The notes under the pieces: model-generated
Databases searched by the model: none
Told to the model about the DNA's origin: nothing
The model's input: only the letters and a program-made list of their open reading frames with translations
Shown here: positions 28,743-42,290 of the stretch, one piece after another
How positions within the stretch are numbered: position 1 is the first letter of the stretch
How the letters are laid out: every line of letters starts with the position of its first letter
Position numbers and translations under genes: made by a program
Assembly: GCA_020055645.1 (NCBI GenBank)
Contig: CM034547.1
Coordinates: forward strand, 44,036,409-44,100,408
Direction: 5' to 3'
Source of the DNA: Tomocerus qinae
Lineage: Eukaryota; Arthropoda; Collembola; Entomobryomorpha; Tomoceridae
Length of the DNA stretch: 64,000 nucleotides

Positions 28743-31700
28743 ATGATTAAATTCACAGGAAATATTTGTATTTTGAGCTCAGTTTTTCTCGTGTGTTTCC
28801 AAATGTGCGGTGCATCGTCATTTGCTCTGGTAAGTTTTTCCTTTGCAGTCCTTCTTGAGCACAATTTTTAATTTATTACACCTAATTAAAACCACTTACG
28901 TTACTCGTTGACGTGGGTTGAGGAAATAGGAACCAAGAATTAGCTTTAAAACTTTTCAAAAGTTTGTCCATGGGGACAATGAACCATCTATACAGCTTAA
29001 AAGAGTGTGAAAAGAACTCCTAACGATTTCCCTAATGTTACAAATATTCAGAATAGTTTCTCAAACTTTCTCGCTCTCCTCTCCTACAAACGCCTTATTG
29101 GAAGAATATTGTTATATAATTTTATGCATACATTCATGTTAAGTACTTAGTATTACTTGCAGACGTCTCCTTCCAGTTTGCAGTGACAGTAGAAAGATTA
29201 TATTCAATATTTAGCAATATCAGAGTCTATATAGTATTGTAGCTTCTGCAAGTTGATATAAAAATTAGTAGGAAGAGTTACTCGGTCTAGAGGAGAAAAC
29301 TTTGTTTCGGGGAAACTAGCGCAAGAAAAGTAAATTAATATTTAAATAACTACTTATGCTTGCATTCGGCATAGCTGAAAATAGGGATTAGGTTTATTTA
29401 GGTATACGTAGTCATTAATTACTTATTAGCACAAGTACATACTCAAAACTCCCAATTAGTGAAGTGGCTGTTGCTTGTTCTAAAAATAAACAATTTCTAT
29501 GATCAATGCATAGGTACAATACACTAGTATACCATGTAAAGAAAATCATCTATTACGTACCTCTTTCCCACTTTGCTATTAAAGCCATATTAATAAATCA
29601 ATTCGCTTTAAGCATCAACTTTTCAAAAACCCAGTAGTTTCTACACAATATATGGCACCATTAAACATAATGCATTCCCTTAACTTTTGTTAAATGTATT
29701 TCTTCCGAATCGCATTATAAAGAAATCTAAATGATTGTATGGTGTTAAAGCAACTGTTCTATTAACGAATTCCAATAGTTTCATTTTCTTGGCGATTTTC
29801 TCTATCTATAATTTGGAGAATATAAATTGTTCATTTTATAGTGTGAACAAGAAATTTGATGTTTATCCTCAAAAACTAGCACAACTTAATTTTAATTTCA
29901 ATCGATACTGATAATTCTAAGTCTAAGTCTCATGTCATCTTATTGAGAAAGCATATTATGATTTGAGTACATTGTAGTAACGGTAACGATTAACCAAATG
30001 TCATTTCGATAGCATTACCTCGTTACTTATGGAGAACAGTTCTTGTCCGGATGCAAAAAAGCTTTTTTTATTTGATGTATGTAGTCACGAATAGGTAGTA
30101 ATAATATTACAATATCTACATTGACATTAGATTGTACTTATAAATAAAATCGAAATGAAACTGCATTAGATTGTAGAACTTGTTATTTTATACACATTAG
30201 CTTTCTATTTCAAAAGTATATGTTTACCCCAATGTTGACTACAGACAAGTTAATAGTCATTGATAGATGGCCAATCTCAAACCAGCAGACACCAACTGCT
30301 GAAACAACAGATTTACATTATATTAAGGGTTTAGATCGATTGTGATGCTAATTTGGAACACAAATATTAACCGAGAGCCTTAAGCAGCATAGAAGTTCGT
30401 TCAATCATTCGATCTAGTATTGTGCTTTGTGCTTTATCTGCTTATGTAGGCGTATGTTATTGAATTAAATTTTCTCAAACGATTTTATCTCTGGAAGCAT
30501 AAATTCAAAGAAGAATAGAAAGCAAACTCATCACAATTATATAGGTTAGCAGGTTGTCATCAAGTTAACATTGTGAGAATGTTCCTTAGACGATCTTACT
30601 GTTCTTTAGCATTGCTTTTTAAGGAACGCAGTCTGCAGAGTAGACAGTACACATCAAAGCTGTCTTTGAGAAGTAACGTTACGTAATATAACGGAAGTAG
30701 TAATTAAAACAGGTATTAGATTTCCAATAGGTCTCTGTTGATTTTAATTGTTGCGTAAATATGATTTGCTAAAATTAAATTGCCTCCGTAGTCTTCTGCT
30801 TTAATTAAAGCTGAATGATGAGTGTACGATCTATGCATGCGTTCCAATACGACAAGATGGTAATAAACTGATGAGAGTTCTGGTTCAAACGCACACATCT
30901 CCAGTTAAGTGATACTCCTACTTTCTAAAAAGTAACCTTTAAAGATGTTTGCTCTTGCTCTTCGCTACTTTGCTGTGAATGATGATATACTGCACTCGTC
31001 TGTGTTGACTTGGCCTGAGTAGTCCTTATTTGGAGAATGTCACGTTCAGGAGTCAGTAGCTGCTTTAGTACAAAAGCTTTTTACTCATTTACCATATCAT
31101 AGGTTAGACTTCTGTAAAAGAGAAAACCATTAAAATTCTACTTTTATTACAATACCCATTTTAGTTATAGGCTTTGAAGCTTCCATGCATTTTACTCTAA
31201 GCATGTCTGGAATCGTCTGGAATCATGTCATCATATTATTATTTCATTGCTTTGTATAGTTACCTACCATCCATCCAGACTCTGGATGGTAGGTAACTAT
31301 ATACAGCAATGAAATAATGGTATAATACACTCCCACACAAAAAGAGACTGTGTTATACATGAGAAATTAATCAAATATAAAAATAAGTGACTGGAGAAGA
31401 ATAATCTTGAGTTTTTTCATTTTATCTATATGGCTTAATGTTTAGAAAATTGAAGGGTAAGTAGCAAATACATTAGATGTAATGAGATAATCAAAATGTC
31501 TATAAAAAATCCACCCACATCTTTTTATGTAGTTACTTCAGAAAAACAGCTTGGCCCCAGTAAGTTTACTTTCTTTTCTAGATTTATGATACGAAAAATG
31601 GTACTACTTAGTTTAAAGTTTAGTTTAGTCAAAATGTGCATTAAGCATGGTTTTACCTGTTACGTTAGGTCCATCCTGTTGGATTCTACTCATTTTGATT

Positions 31701-34134
31701 TACCTTTTGTGATGTAATGGTTAAGCTAGACAAATTGTTATTAATAATATCTCGCGGCAAAAGGTCGTCCATTAGCTGGAAAATGTTCACAAATTAAACC
31801 AAGACTAGATTTATCATGTTGGCAGTAATGACCCACCCACTCTTACTTCAGAAAAATGATGTCGTTAAGCAATGTTGTATATGGTCCTATCAGGGATCCG
31901 AATAAGTAGATTTAGCACAGTTAAACATTTCGCTTCCCTCTTATTAGTGTACATCGAGGGATACCGTAGATTCTATATCAGGATTAACCTGCCAAGAGAA
32001 TGTTAATTTGTTTATGTATTAGCTTTAATTGATACCGTTATAAATCGTTACCTTCCCACAAGTCCACTAATAAAAAGCCATGATACGTTTAATTGAATAT
32101 TGAATCATGAAAATGCATCCATATGTTCCATTTGGGTTTTCCGTGTGGCCGGGATATGATTTTAGCTAGTATAATAGTTACGTAACGCATAATGGATATA
32201 GTTAGTAGTATGTACATATTTACAATGCGTGATGCATCACAATAACTCTTTCACTGGTAGCATACCCCGCTTTCCCTCAAGACAAATGGAAAGCTTCTGA
32301 CTTAATAGAATTATTGTCGGTGAGTCGGTGGTAAGTGCGATGGAGACAATTTGGTTAGTTTTCAATTATTTCAAACTAAACTACATTCAACCAGATAACT
32401 TCAGAAAAATATTCAATTTAAAATGAAGTCAAAGTATTCATTGTTGCTAAATCAGTAATTAATTTGGCGACATGACAATTTCAAAATAGGTTTAGCTTAC
32501 GTGGTAAAGCTATGCAGATTTCAATTTAAATGAATGCGAACCGGATAGTGCCTACAGTGCCTAGCCTAATACAATTAACTTTGAAAATAATATTCTGTGC
32601 CCCAGGCTGCAAGACTGCAATTTATTTCTAGCAAAGGAATGAAATTTCATATGAGTCTCAAATTTCAGTTTAATACTGTGACTTTATGTACGAATAGGAT
32701 AGAGTTTCGAAATTCAATTTGACGGTTTGTTTAATGTACGCTAAATTACATTTTAGTCCCATGATATAATCGTAACGATGATTTCTACGAAACATAAATC
32801 CTAAGTAGTTTTCGTAAAAATTCACTGTCCTTAACGTTTCTTTGAAACATTTGTATGGATATCAGGCTCAGATATCTTACTACCTAGTGATTTTTAGACT
32901 AGACAGAGTAATTCCCTTACTACTCTAGGCAGTTTATCACGCATTGATAATTTGTCGTTTTTTATTTGAGAAGAAGGTTGTGGTTAAATATTTGTTTTCT
33001 CTCAAAAATCTGCAATTGAATATATTATATATATTAAATCCAAACCAAAACTACTTTCTTCAAGTTCAAGTTTAAGTTGGATTTTTATTCAAGTGATAAA
33101 AGTATGAGCTCTCGAATTCCAATTATACGAATTGAGAGTTAAGGACAGGCAACGAACAACACTGATGTCTATATCTATATCTAGTGTAAATAATGCAAAT
33201 AGAACTGACATGCTATAACATTTAAGCACTGTTTCAGTCTCAGCAACAAGAATCTTTTCAACTATTTGCATTTCTCAATGGTGTCTTTGTGTACATTTGT
33301 GCACAAAAGATTTTGCAATGAAAGCAACATTAGAAATACCTATAGTAGAATTTGAAGATGTGTTCTGTAGATTTGTCTTCCTTTTGCAACTGAATAGTGG
33401 ATCCTTTGCTTTGTTTCGCTTCGTTGGTGTTTGTACTTTTAAGATCTTTGGCTCAACTCTATCAATTCCATCTCATAAGAATGGGTATTGAGCATTGAGA
33501 ATGTGGTTTTAAAGTACAAAGCAAAACGGAGTATTGAATAGGGTGAGTCATTCGGTTATCAATTTCAGAATATGACACTCAAAGAAATCCCTAAGGAGTA
33601 TGCCTTTCTCCTTTGCAGTAATTTAGGGCACACAGAACGGAAAAAGCACATGAATGTATGAGGAGGGCTTTTATTTAAAATTTTCATGTAAATTGGTTAC
33701 AGAGAGAGTATGAAGATGGACTGGATCGAAATAATATGTTGGAAGAATTCAGAGATCGCTCCCGACTAAGAGACAATGCCCTTGACGATTTGCAACCAGA
33801 AGAAACAGACGCAGACAGATGGTCACGGGCTAAGGGATTCAATCCAAATTCTGGTACATTTTCATTGGATGATGTCATCATGAAAACTCCGACGAGGGAC
33901 GACGAAAATTACAATTCTGGAGACGAAAGAAAAGAGATTTTCAAAAGCGTCCGTGGATTTAGTCCTCAGTCGATGTTTCGACAGCGAGAAAATGCAAATA
34001 GAGCTACACTAAATTTATTCAACGGTTTGCGGAAGAAGTCTATGAAATCATACTACAATACTTCTCCTCAATTCAAACTCAAACGACAAATTCTCTTCAG
34101 ACAGTGCTTCTTCAACCCAATCTCTTGTTTCTAA
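28743..34134 (+). CDS. AstC: Prepro-allatostatin C (neuropeptide precursor)
   Basis: Two coding exons, 28743-28829 and 33703-34134, join in phase 0 (CTG|GTAAGT and TTACAG|AGA) to a 172-aa precursor. Residues 1 to about 24 are a signal peptide. A long acidic and Arg-rich spacer ends in a KR cleavage site at 156-157. The final 15 residues, QILFRQCFFNPISCF, are followed directly by the stop codon. Known family: arthropod allatostatin C ends in the same RQC-x-FNPISCF core, has an N-terminal pyroGlu, a disulfide between the two Cys, no C-terminal amidation and acts on somatostatin-like GPCRs. The lack of a Gly after the last Phe fits the C type, not the amidated CC or CCC types. The start is the ATG opening the signal peptide; the frame stays open 5' of it without an earlier ATG that I accept. 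A 4.9 kb intron separates signal and peptide, so an extra noncoding or alternative exon is possible. Confidence 0.93.
28830..33702. other. 4.9-kb intron of allatostatin C
   Basis: It separates the signal-peptide exon from the peptide exon. Apart from the near-perfect hairpin at 31238-31318, I see only short random frames and AT-rich DNA. Confidence 0.7.
31238..31318. repeat. 81-nt near-perfect hairpin in the AstC intron
   Basis: Two 36-nt arms, 31238-31273 and 31283-31318, are inverted copies with very few mismatches around a 9-nt loop. The stem core is GTTACCTACCATCCA against TGGATGGTAGGTAAC. Size and shape would suit a microRNA precursor, a small hairpin-type transposable element or a recent inverted duplication. 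I recognise no known miRNA seed. Weaker pairing continues a few bases outwards. Confidence 0.6.
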
Positions 34135-37100
34135 AAAGTGATGCATTCCAAATGAAAAATGAATGTAAATATTGTGCTGTCTTGTCTCTGTCTCAGATAA
34201 TTATGCATCTAGTTTTTGCATGTCTATATGTCAGTATATCAAAAGAGTATTATAATGTTCCTTTGATGTTCAAGAGTATCTCCCTCCAAAACTTACCTTG
34301 ACCTACTTAAACATACTGCTTCGTATAATAATGTTAGAAATAAGCCCTTGAAAAGGTGTAAACAAAACTGTTTTGTCATAAATGTTATTACTAAACTTGC
34401 CGTAATTAGTGTTCTCTAAATTTATATTAGGTATAATTATTTTTGGGGTACTTATACCACAGTTCATGACAATTCATCACATTCCCTGCCGTAATAATGT
34501 TAAAATTTGAGCATTGTATTTTAACTTTAGTACCTATCTACATTGTACACTAATACATTTTTGCTGAGGTAAATATTTAATTACCTATTTTTGCCCAATA
34601 AATACAAACTTCCATAAATTATGTAAATTGGATTCCAAAAACTGTAATGTAAACTTCTTTATCTACTTACTGTAGTCATACTATGCATGGAATTCGTTGC
34701 TAAAATCAGTAGAATAATAAAATAACAATCTTTTTGTGCACCACATTGAATTTCTGGATTTTGTAAATATTGGATAATACTAAACTGTACAATGCACATA
34801 AGCATTAGCAAAAATAATAGTAAGTTAAAAAAAATATAGCTAAAATTAAGTAGCTTACTAACTATAGGCATGTTAATGACCCTATTAATTAGTTAAGAAA
34901 AGCAAATATCAAAAATACAATTAATAAATGTCTCTATGCAAGCGTATATAGTAAAGCCCACTCTCTCACCATGAATTCAAAATTCAGAGGATTGTAGGTA
35001 GTGTAGATAGCAATAGTAAGTACTACAGTAGTACAAAATCTTAACTACTACAGGTACACTTAAAAGAAACTTCCGTTTACTGTATATGAAAATCATCGTT
35101 GTAATATATCGTGAATGTGTTGTTGAATAAGAGCGTGACTGCAGATGAAAAGCTATATAAATTTAAACATGCATATACATTAATACTTTTATGTTAAGTA
35201 AATTCAGTCTTGAAATTGGTAATAGTCTAAATTATATTATTCACATGCATCTTATTCATTGGTAATCAAATTTATTTTAATATTAAAGTACAATTAACAT
35301 TTTTTTTATTTAATCTGTTTCGAAAGCATATATGATAACAACTGAGTATAGCATTAAAACTTCTAATTCTCAATTGGAGAAGTAAGCTCAATCATAATCA
35401 GTCAGAGTCAGTCATAACTCAATCATAGTCTCAACTAAGTACATTTTCTAGTAAGCCCTACAAATTCTTGATTTATTGATAATTTTCTAATATTTACATG
35501 AGTAAAGTTATCAGTGAGTACTTGTATTAAATTGTCCATTTATGGTACTGATTATTGTAACTTATATGAATGTATAGTAATGAAAAATGCAAATAAAATT
35601 TAACAAATGAGTTTAGTATTATTTCAAAATGCTTAATCAGTAGCCCTTTACATTCCTTTGAAAATTGAATTTATTTCATTGTTCGATAGTTTTAAACAAA
35701 ATACCATAGAGTAGTTATAACGTTTACATGATTCCCTTCCGTGAACCGCAAAAGCTATAAGCTAAGCTTATTTCATTGTAGTTATAGCTCAGTTATAGCT
35801 CTATTATTGTCATTACGGATTTCTCATCATTCATTCTAAATAAATACATTTTATAATTCAGGCATCAAAGCATCTTTAGATAATCTTGTTGGAAGACTCA
35901 TTTCATAACGCCATTTTGAAGTGATAATTTATACCAATAGGTGCACTGAATACACAGGCTTTTGGCATCTCTTCTAGCCCGTCGGTATGACGTAGTAAAA
36001 ATACTAAAATACATATTTTCAAGTGATGCATGAGTTGGAAGGACGTCATCTTACGCACGAAGCTTTGCTTAAGAGCACCGAACTAATTTCCGCGATTGAA
36101 AATTAAACGAATTGAATGTTCGTCCAACATGCCAGTTCTTAGAATGACACTAACCAAATAAAAGCTGTTGTGAAAACGAAACCTTTTAGACCAATTCTAA
36201 ACCATTGAAGAACTATAAACGGATATTCTAATATCTGCTTGAAATGTATGTATATATAATTTATATAATTGACTTTATGCACTATTTATACTATTATCGC
36301 TATGTTGAATCTCATGGCACTAACCATAACATACTTTGTGAGAATACGGAACGTATAGAATATGTTCCATTTTCATAAAACTGTCTATTATTTGTGATTG
36401 TATGTATGTATGCAATTTACCGTTAGGTTGTACTTGGTATAGGCATATGTACCATTGGTCGGTAGAAACAAAAGAGTAGGATCAAGTGACACAATCAACA
36501 AAGATCTAAATTCTCTACTTGTGGGCTAATTTCGTACTGAGTGTCTTTGTTCCAGAATTTAAAAGGTAAGCTTTCGGTGAATGCCCTAACAGGTATTCAT
36601 TTTACAACTCTTCAAGTGCAATTAGCTAGAAAACTAGTCTACTAAACCAGTAGAGGTTTGCGGTAATCTCTTTCTGATGATTTTCGCATATCGTACCAAT
36701 ATTTTATGACTGGAGCAACCAGTTTTCTTTATTCTATTGGTAGCGTATTGGATTCAGTGCATTGGCAAGTTGATGTAACACTACTTTATGTAATATTTGA
36801 CACAGAATCACTAAAGTTGCTTAGAGTGCAATTACATGGCTATTTAGTACAAATGCAATTAGTGCTATTTCAAATACAATCTACCCACTCACTCTAGGTA
36901 AAGTTGCTTAATTGTATCTGTGACTAAATAAGATTATTAGGTACGTAGGTAATAGACATCAGCATTACTCATTTGAGTTCATCACCTTACTGAGATGAAC
37001 TGCTTGTGCGTAGGTAGAGAACATGGGCTATTTATAAGTTGGACCGGGGACATTGAATTAAAAATCCTCACCTAACATTTGCGAAGGAAATCTTACGTAA

Positions 37101-38983
37101 GGACGCAAAAGTGTGACGGTTACAACAACCATGAGAGTCAATGCCTATCTTGAATGAAACGAGTGACGCAATCATATGAAATGTACATACACATTGGCAG
37201 AAAAATTAAGGAAATAAGTTTGCGGAAATCTGTTTCATCCTGAAAATCCTGATAGTGTTCTTTTGCTTTACTTTCAGTTCAGACCAAAGCGTACACATAA
37301 GACGTGGGGCAATGCTATACTACAAATGTACGAACTGAACTGAATCTTACATTCACACAGTGAAATGCAAATGTGAAATAAAGTTATGTAAGTTTTGTGC
37401 CTGGGTTTTCTCCAGTGATGCAAAGAGCAGTTGCGAAATGAAATATATTATGATTATTGAGTCGGATGTAGAATCTCATAGCCCACATGAGAAATTATAG
37501 AAAGCTGACAACTACGTACGTGGGAATGTTGAGCGAAGTGCATATCACGTCAAAATTATACAGCTCTGTATACATGCCACATAGTGGCATAATATTAGCA
37601 TGGCATTATACTTAATACATTCTATTCCAAGACCATGATAATATGCATACATTATGTAGAATCCTTTGATTTTATAAGTAAATATATGCTTTACGGAATT
37701 GGCACGAAAGATATATTATCTGTAGATTACTTTAAAGATAATAGTACAGTCCAAAACGCTGTAACGTCTATAGAATGCGGGTGTAGGCATTTCTACCTGA
37801 ATGTAAGAGTTCTTGACCATGTTGGCCGAATTGGACATGACAATTTCAGCAGGACATCAGATCGATATTAATTCGCCTTTATTCAACAAAGTCCCTACGT
37901 CTCTTGTACCAGGTTTTCATTTTTGTTATTCCGGGTGCCCATATACCTACAAGTTGTTAACACTATTCCTTTGTTGTCAGTAGCTTGTCAAATGTAACTA
38001 TCTGGGAGAAAAAGCAATCGTATGGTATTATTGAAACCTTTTTAGGAGAACCCAGGGAATACATGTCAATAAAATGTGTTCTTTAAGCAGCTAATGGGTT
38101 ATGAATGTGAGGGAAATGTCGGGACCAGTTTTTGAATTTTATAAAAACATGTGTTTTGTGTATCACAACATAAATCATAGTGTACACATTGTCAATTGCT
38201 ATCAACATATAGTTTTTGGCTGGTACTTTTGATAATTTGATTTATTAAATGCTAATACAATATGATATTTACTTGCTAAACTGTGAACAAATTCAGGAAT
38301 GAATTTTCAGAAAATAAAATGCTTATCTCATATCACAGGAGTTTCATTTGCATTGCCGTAAATATTATATACTATGATTACTGCGGATCCCTTTGGCTGA
38401 AGGTAAGAACTCGAAGGCAGGATTTTCCATTTTAATCGTAGAACTATCAAATTTCGATTAGCAAACAAAATTGCATGATAGATGAGTATGGCTAGGGTAT
38501 ATTCAATAAAAAATAGTTCAAGTAACAACATCTAATGCTAAGTCATAAAACCTCAGGACACCTTTTCCAATCCTAAAAAATAAGTATCGACGGATCGAAT
38601 ATTCTTTACTCGAGTATACACAATATAAGTCCAAGAAGTACATACAGTATAATATGTACGGATTACATAATTAGGTTGACCAAAAATTGATATAGCACTT
38701 TTTGGTAATTTTATGATATTTCCTAGCTCAGACTGTAATTTATAATTGCTTTATTGTCATACACTAAACAGTCTCATGTTACATGATACTGATTTCCATA
38801 TTTCCATTGGAGAACCAAATAGTAACGTTGATATTACAATAGCAATAAATAATTGAAATCTTCAGAAAAATCAGAGGATAATGAAATACTATTTCATCGA
38901 TGCTTTTTAAGAATCAGTCAAGTTTATTTTTTATTTATTGCTTAAATTCCATAAATGATGCCAGAAAATCTGTTTCAATAGAG
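34135..38983. other. Intergenic region between AstC and the esterase
   Basis: These 4.8 kb of AT-rich DNA start with the AstC 3' UTR. The longest frames (36706-36897, 37635-37871, 38328-38531) show no domain, and their flanks lack convincing splice signals. I see nothing else. Confidence 0.5.
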
Positions 38984-40068
38984 TTACTGGATCATATTTC
39001 GAAATAATGGATTGATAAGCTTAGCCCACATTTCGTAGCCAGCGCGTGTCAAGTGTAGTTGATCATCATTAAACAATTCCGGTTGGACAACTCCCCAAGT
39101 CTGAGAAAATTGATTCCAAAGGTCGAGGTACTTCACGACAGAGTCGGATTCCCCGGTGTCAAACTTGGAATTTCGGATATTAACATCAGAAAGTCTTATC
39201 CAGCGATCTTGGTACCCATTATCCCTTGGCATAAGTCCCATCAACAAAATGCGCGTTCTGGGAAGTCGGGAGCGAATAGCATCAATGACCGCTACATAGC
39301 CCTGAGCTATTTCTTGGGCATTGTACGATCCAGCACTGTTGGATCCACAGTCAGCAAATACGATTAATTTCAACGTATCCTGAAGACCATCTAATTCCCC
39401 GTTGATCATTCTCCACAGAGCATGCTCAACACCATCTCCTGATATTCCATAATTAACAGCCCCATGTGGGGCATAATGTTGGTTGAAAAGATCTTGAGGC
39501 CACCAATCTGTAATTGAGGCTCCCATGAAAATGACATTTATGTTTCCTTGACGTGTCCTGTTAACGAACTGCTCGTGTCTATTGAGCCAGTCTGGATTGT
39601 TTACTGGTTCTGGCTGCCACGGAACAGCTATAAATTCCATTAAAACGTGAATTAAAGTAAAGCAAAATTCATTCGAAATTAGCATGTAGTACCTGTACCT
39701 ACGCAATAATTACTCATGTTCAAGTATTCATGTACAAATTATTGATAAAACTACAATAATGTGAACGGTACCAGTTTTAGATCCATCATTTATGACTATT
39801 ATGACTTATGACAAGACAATTATTTTATTAGAGTTGATTTTACTGGCAAGTTAACATAACGGAAATTGCATTAGTTTCTATTCTACCTTGCATGTAGCCT
39901 ATTTTAAAATGATTTTTGGGATGTGCAGGTAAGCTGCATTGAAATCAAAAAGGATTGCAAAATTGTAATATTTGCACTATCTATTATTAAAATATTGTGT
40001 TGCTTACCATTTGCCTCCTTCAAAACGAAGACTGAAATAATTGCTGCAACGAGAAAGCGTACCATCAT
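38984..40068 (-). CDS. Secreted PAF-acetylhydrolase IB-like SGNH/GDSL esterase
   Basis: Exons are 40008-40068 (signal peptide) and 38984-39627, joined in phase 1 at AATG|GTAAGC and TTTATAG|CTG, giving 234 aa. Residues 1 to about 20 are a signal peptide. The rest is an SGNH hydrolase of the platelet-activating-factor acetylhydrolase 1B catalytic-subunit type: block I FMGASIT with nucleophile Ser58, block II GISGDGVEHALWR, block III CGSN and block V Asp209-x2-His212. All catalytic elements are present, so it should be active on an ester or acetyl substrate, but which one cannot be read from sequence. Known vertebrate PAFAH1B2/3 enzymes are cytosolic and lack a signal peptide, so secretion is the odd point here. 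The internal frame also opens upstream of the acceptor without a stop, but the signal exon fits in phase and is preferred. Confidence 0.88.
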
Positions 40069-41455
40069 TAATACGAAACTAGCAAGTATTCGGTTAGATT
40101 TGAATTTAGTATACTGGAATGTGGCTGGAATTAAAAGTTTGTATTTGAAAATTGAAGTTATATTCATATACATTTGCATTGTACACCACAAAAGTTAATT
40201 TAATCAATCATGATGAAGATGAACTCTGTGTATCAAGTACATATCCGATATGATTTATCTGGTAGATGAATAAAGGATAATTGGAACATGTACTTCTATA
40301 CCATACCAAAAGGGACCTGTTATTACGCCCATGCAATGTATTAATAATTAGTTATCTATTCGTGTCAAACTAATTCATTTTAATTCATCAATCATGACAT
40401 GGACAAGGCTTATGGCTTATCTCTCATACCTGACGTAACATTAATGTTATAAGAATTATTGGGTTATAACAAACTAACAATTTCGATAAAATATTATAGT
40501 TAAATAACAAGTTGGTAGATCCTTACAACACATGCACGTAAGGATCTACCAACTGTGGTTATTATAATAAATCTTAAATGCGGGTATTATAGATAGACTT
40601 CTCTGTATACTGTATACTATAGGTATCCATAGAATTCATACCAAGACCATCCTTGCTAATTTAACTTCCCCGAACCAAACCTTTGGCATTATATTTTTCC
40701 CCAAACCAGAGAATACCGAGATTTGCAAAACTAGTATAACAGAAACGGGGCGAGCAGAACAAGTTTGGCAAAACATAATTAGGTAGCCTTGCGAGTTGTG
40801 TTGCAACAACTACCGATTTACGAATTCAAATTCTTGTGCTTAATGCACTACTGTAGCGATGTATTATTGTGTACTTAAGGTACATTACTATTCCAGCTTG
40901 CCTTTTTTGGGACGATGCGTATGTATGAATAAGAAGTGAGTAATTAGCAAGGTACAGATATAATATTATTTATTGTATTTCATACAAATCCTTTTGCATA
41001 CTTTGTTCACTAGAGTTATTATTCATTGTTTATTATAGACTTATTTTTATAAGGAAAACATATAACAGGTAAAACTCCTGACTGCATAACAATGGTTAAA
41101 ATTTCGAATAAAATGCCAGGATTGCTGCTATGTCAATAGAGTAAAACTATAAAATATAAAGGAGATTGGTGAGTGCTTGCAGGTATGCTTATACTTTTTA
41201 ATCTCTCGGAACCACTAATGGGGATCAAAGCAGGAGGAGCCATAGAGCATTACTCAATGACATGGGGACACCTGTACGTTTCCCCCGTAAGTGGTTTTGA
41301 GTTAATTTCAATCCCCACTATCAGCGTACCTTGTTGTAGTATTTAAAGTACCTTGGCTTGCATCTTGCATTATATAAATAACATTCGTGATAGTGATGCT
41401 CAATAAATCCATAAATAAATCTTCAATAATAGTATCGAGCCAACTATGTTTTGTA
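40069..41455. other. Intergenic region with one strong hairpin
   Basis: AT-rich DNA upstream of the esterase. It contains the hairpin at 40510-40554 and otherwise nothing that I can support. Confidence 0.5.
40510..40554. repeat. Perfect 17-bp inverted repeat, pre-miRNA-sized hairpin
   Basis: The arms AGTTGGTAGATCCTTAC (40510-40526) and its exact reverse complement (40538-40554) enclose an 11-nt loop. Imperfect pairing extends outwards to roughly 40485-40570, so the whole stem would be about 35-40 bp. This matches a microRNA precursor in shape, but the sequence is not one I recognise. A small inverted-repeat element is the alternative. Confidence 0.5.
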
Positions 41456-42088
41456 GGGTGACCAGATTTAAGAGAAGTGAAAGGTATTTTGAGAAAAATG
41501 TCTGTTTTGGATTCATACATGTTTGTTTACAGAAACGAGCTTTGGACACGGCTGAATATTTAATAGAGACAATGTTTGTGACGAAAACTAAAGATGCCTA
41601 AAATTTTTTTAGATAACATGGTCTAAAACATGCATATCTATGAGTGAGGGTTTTCAGGGTTTGAAAAAGAATTTTACTTTTCTTGAATTTTGATGGTGTG
41701 GGCTTCAACCCTAGAAGCCTAGCCTCAAAGCGACTTAAAGCCTAGATTTATAATAATTAAGTAGCACTTTCGTCTAAAATGTAACTGGAATGACGTCTAC
41801 AGATATTTTTGAGAAGAATTTTCTCGCAGAAAAATACCTGCTTGTTTAATGTAGCTGGTAATCATCTATTTTTAATTGATACCATTCCACAATATAGCTG
41901 TACAATTCAAATACAATTTGAAAGGGATAAGACAGGTATAATTTTTTTTAAATCCATATTTTGGGACAAATAAGAAAAAATGTCATATCCATAATGCACC
42001 TTAGTCATGAGGGGGAAATTAATGTTTAAAAGGGGACAATTTTGAACGATTTTGATACAGGGGGGACAAGAGCCCCGTCTGATCACCC
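41456..42088. mobile_element. Possible non-autonomous element with GGGTGAYCAGA ends
   Basis: GGGTGACCAGA at 41456-41466 and TCTGATCACCC at 42078-42088 are inverted copies with one mismatch, about 630 bp apart. Between them lie G-runs near the right end and no coding frame. The inverted ends suggest a MITE-like element, but they are short and no clear target duplication could be fixed, so chance remains possible. Confidence 0.35.
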
Positions 42089-42290
42089 TTTACATAAATC
42101 AGCAATACTTTGGCATTCATTTCAATTTAAGTAATATTTTTAGGTTACAAATAGTAAATAGATTTCTACCTGCATTATTTATGGTAAAATGAATATTCAC
42201 TAACTTTGAATTTGAATTCAAGCAGCATGTTTCTGGCTCATAAAAAAATTAAATAGATTTACATAATGATAACTAGTAATTTCAATTCAC

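Noticed and set aside
30870..30895. GGTTCAAAC-like T-arm suggesting a tRNA
   Set aside because: No matching acceptor, D or anticodon arms were found around it.
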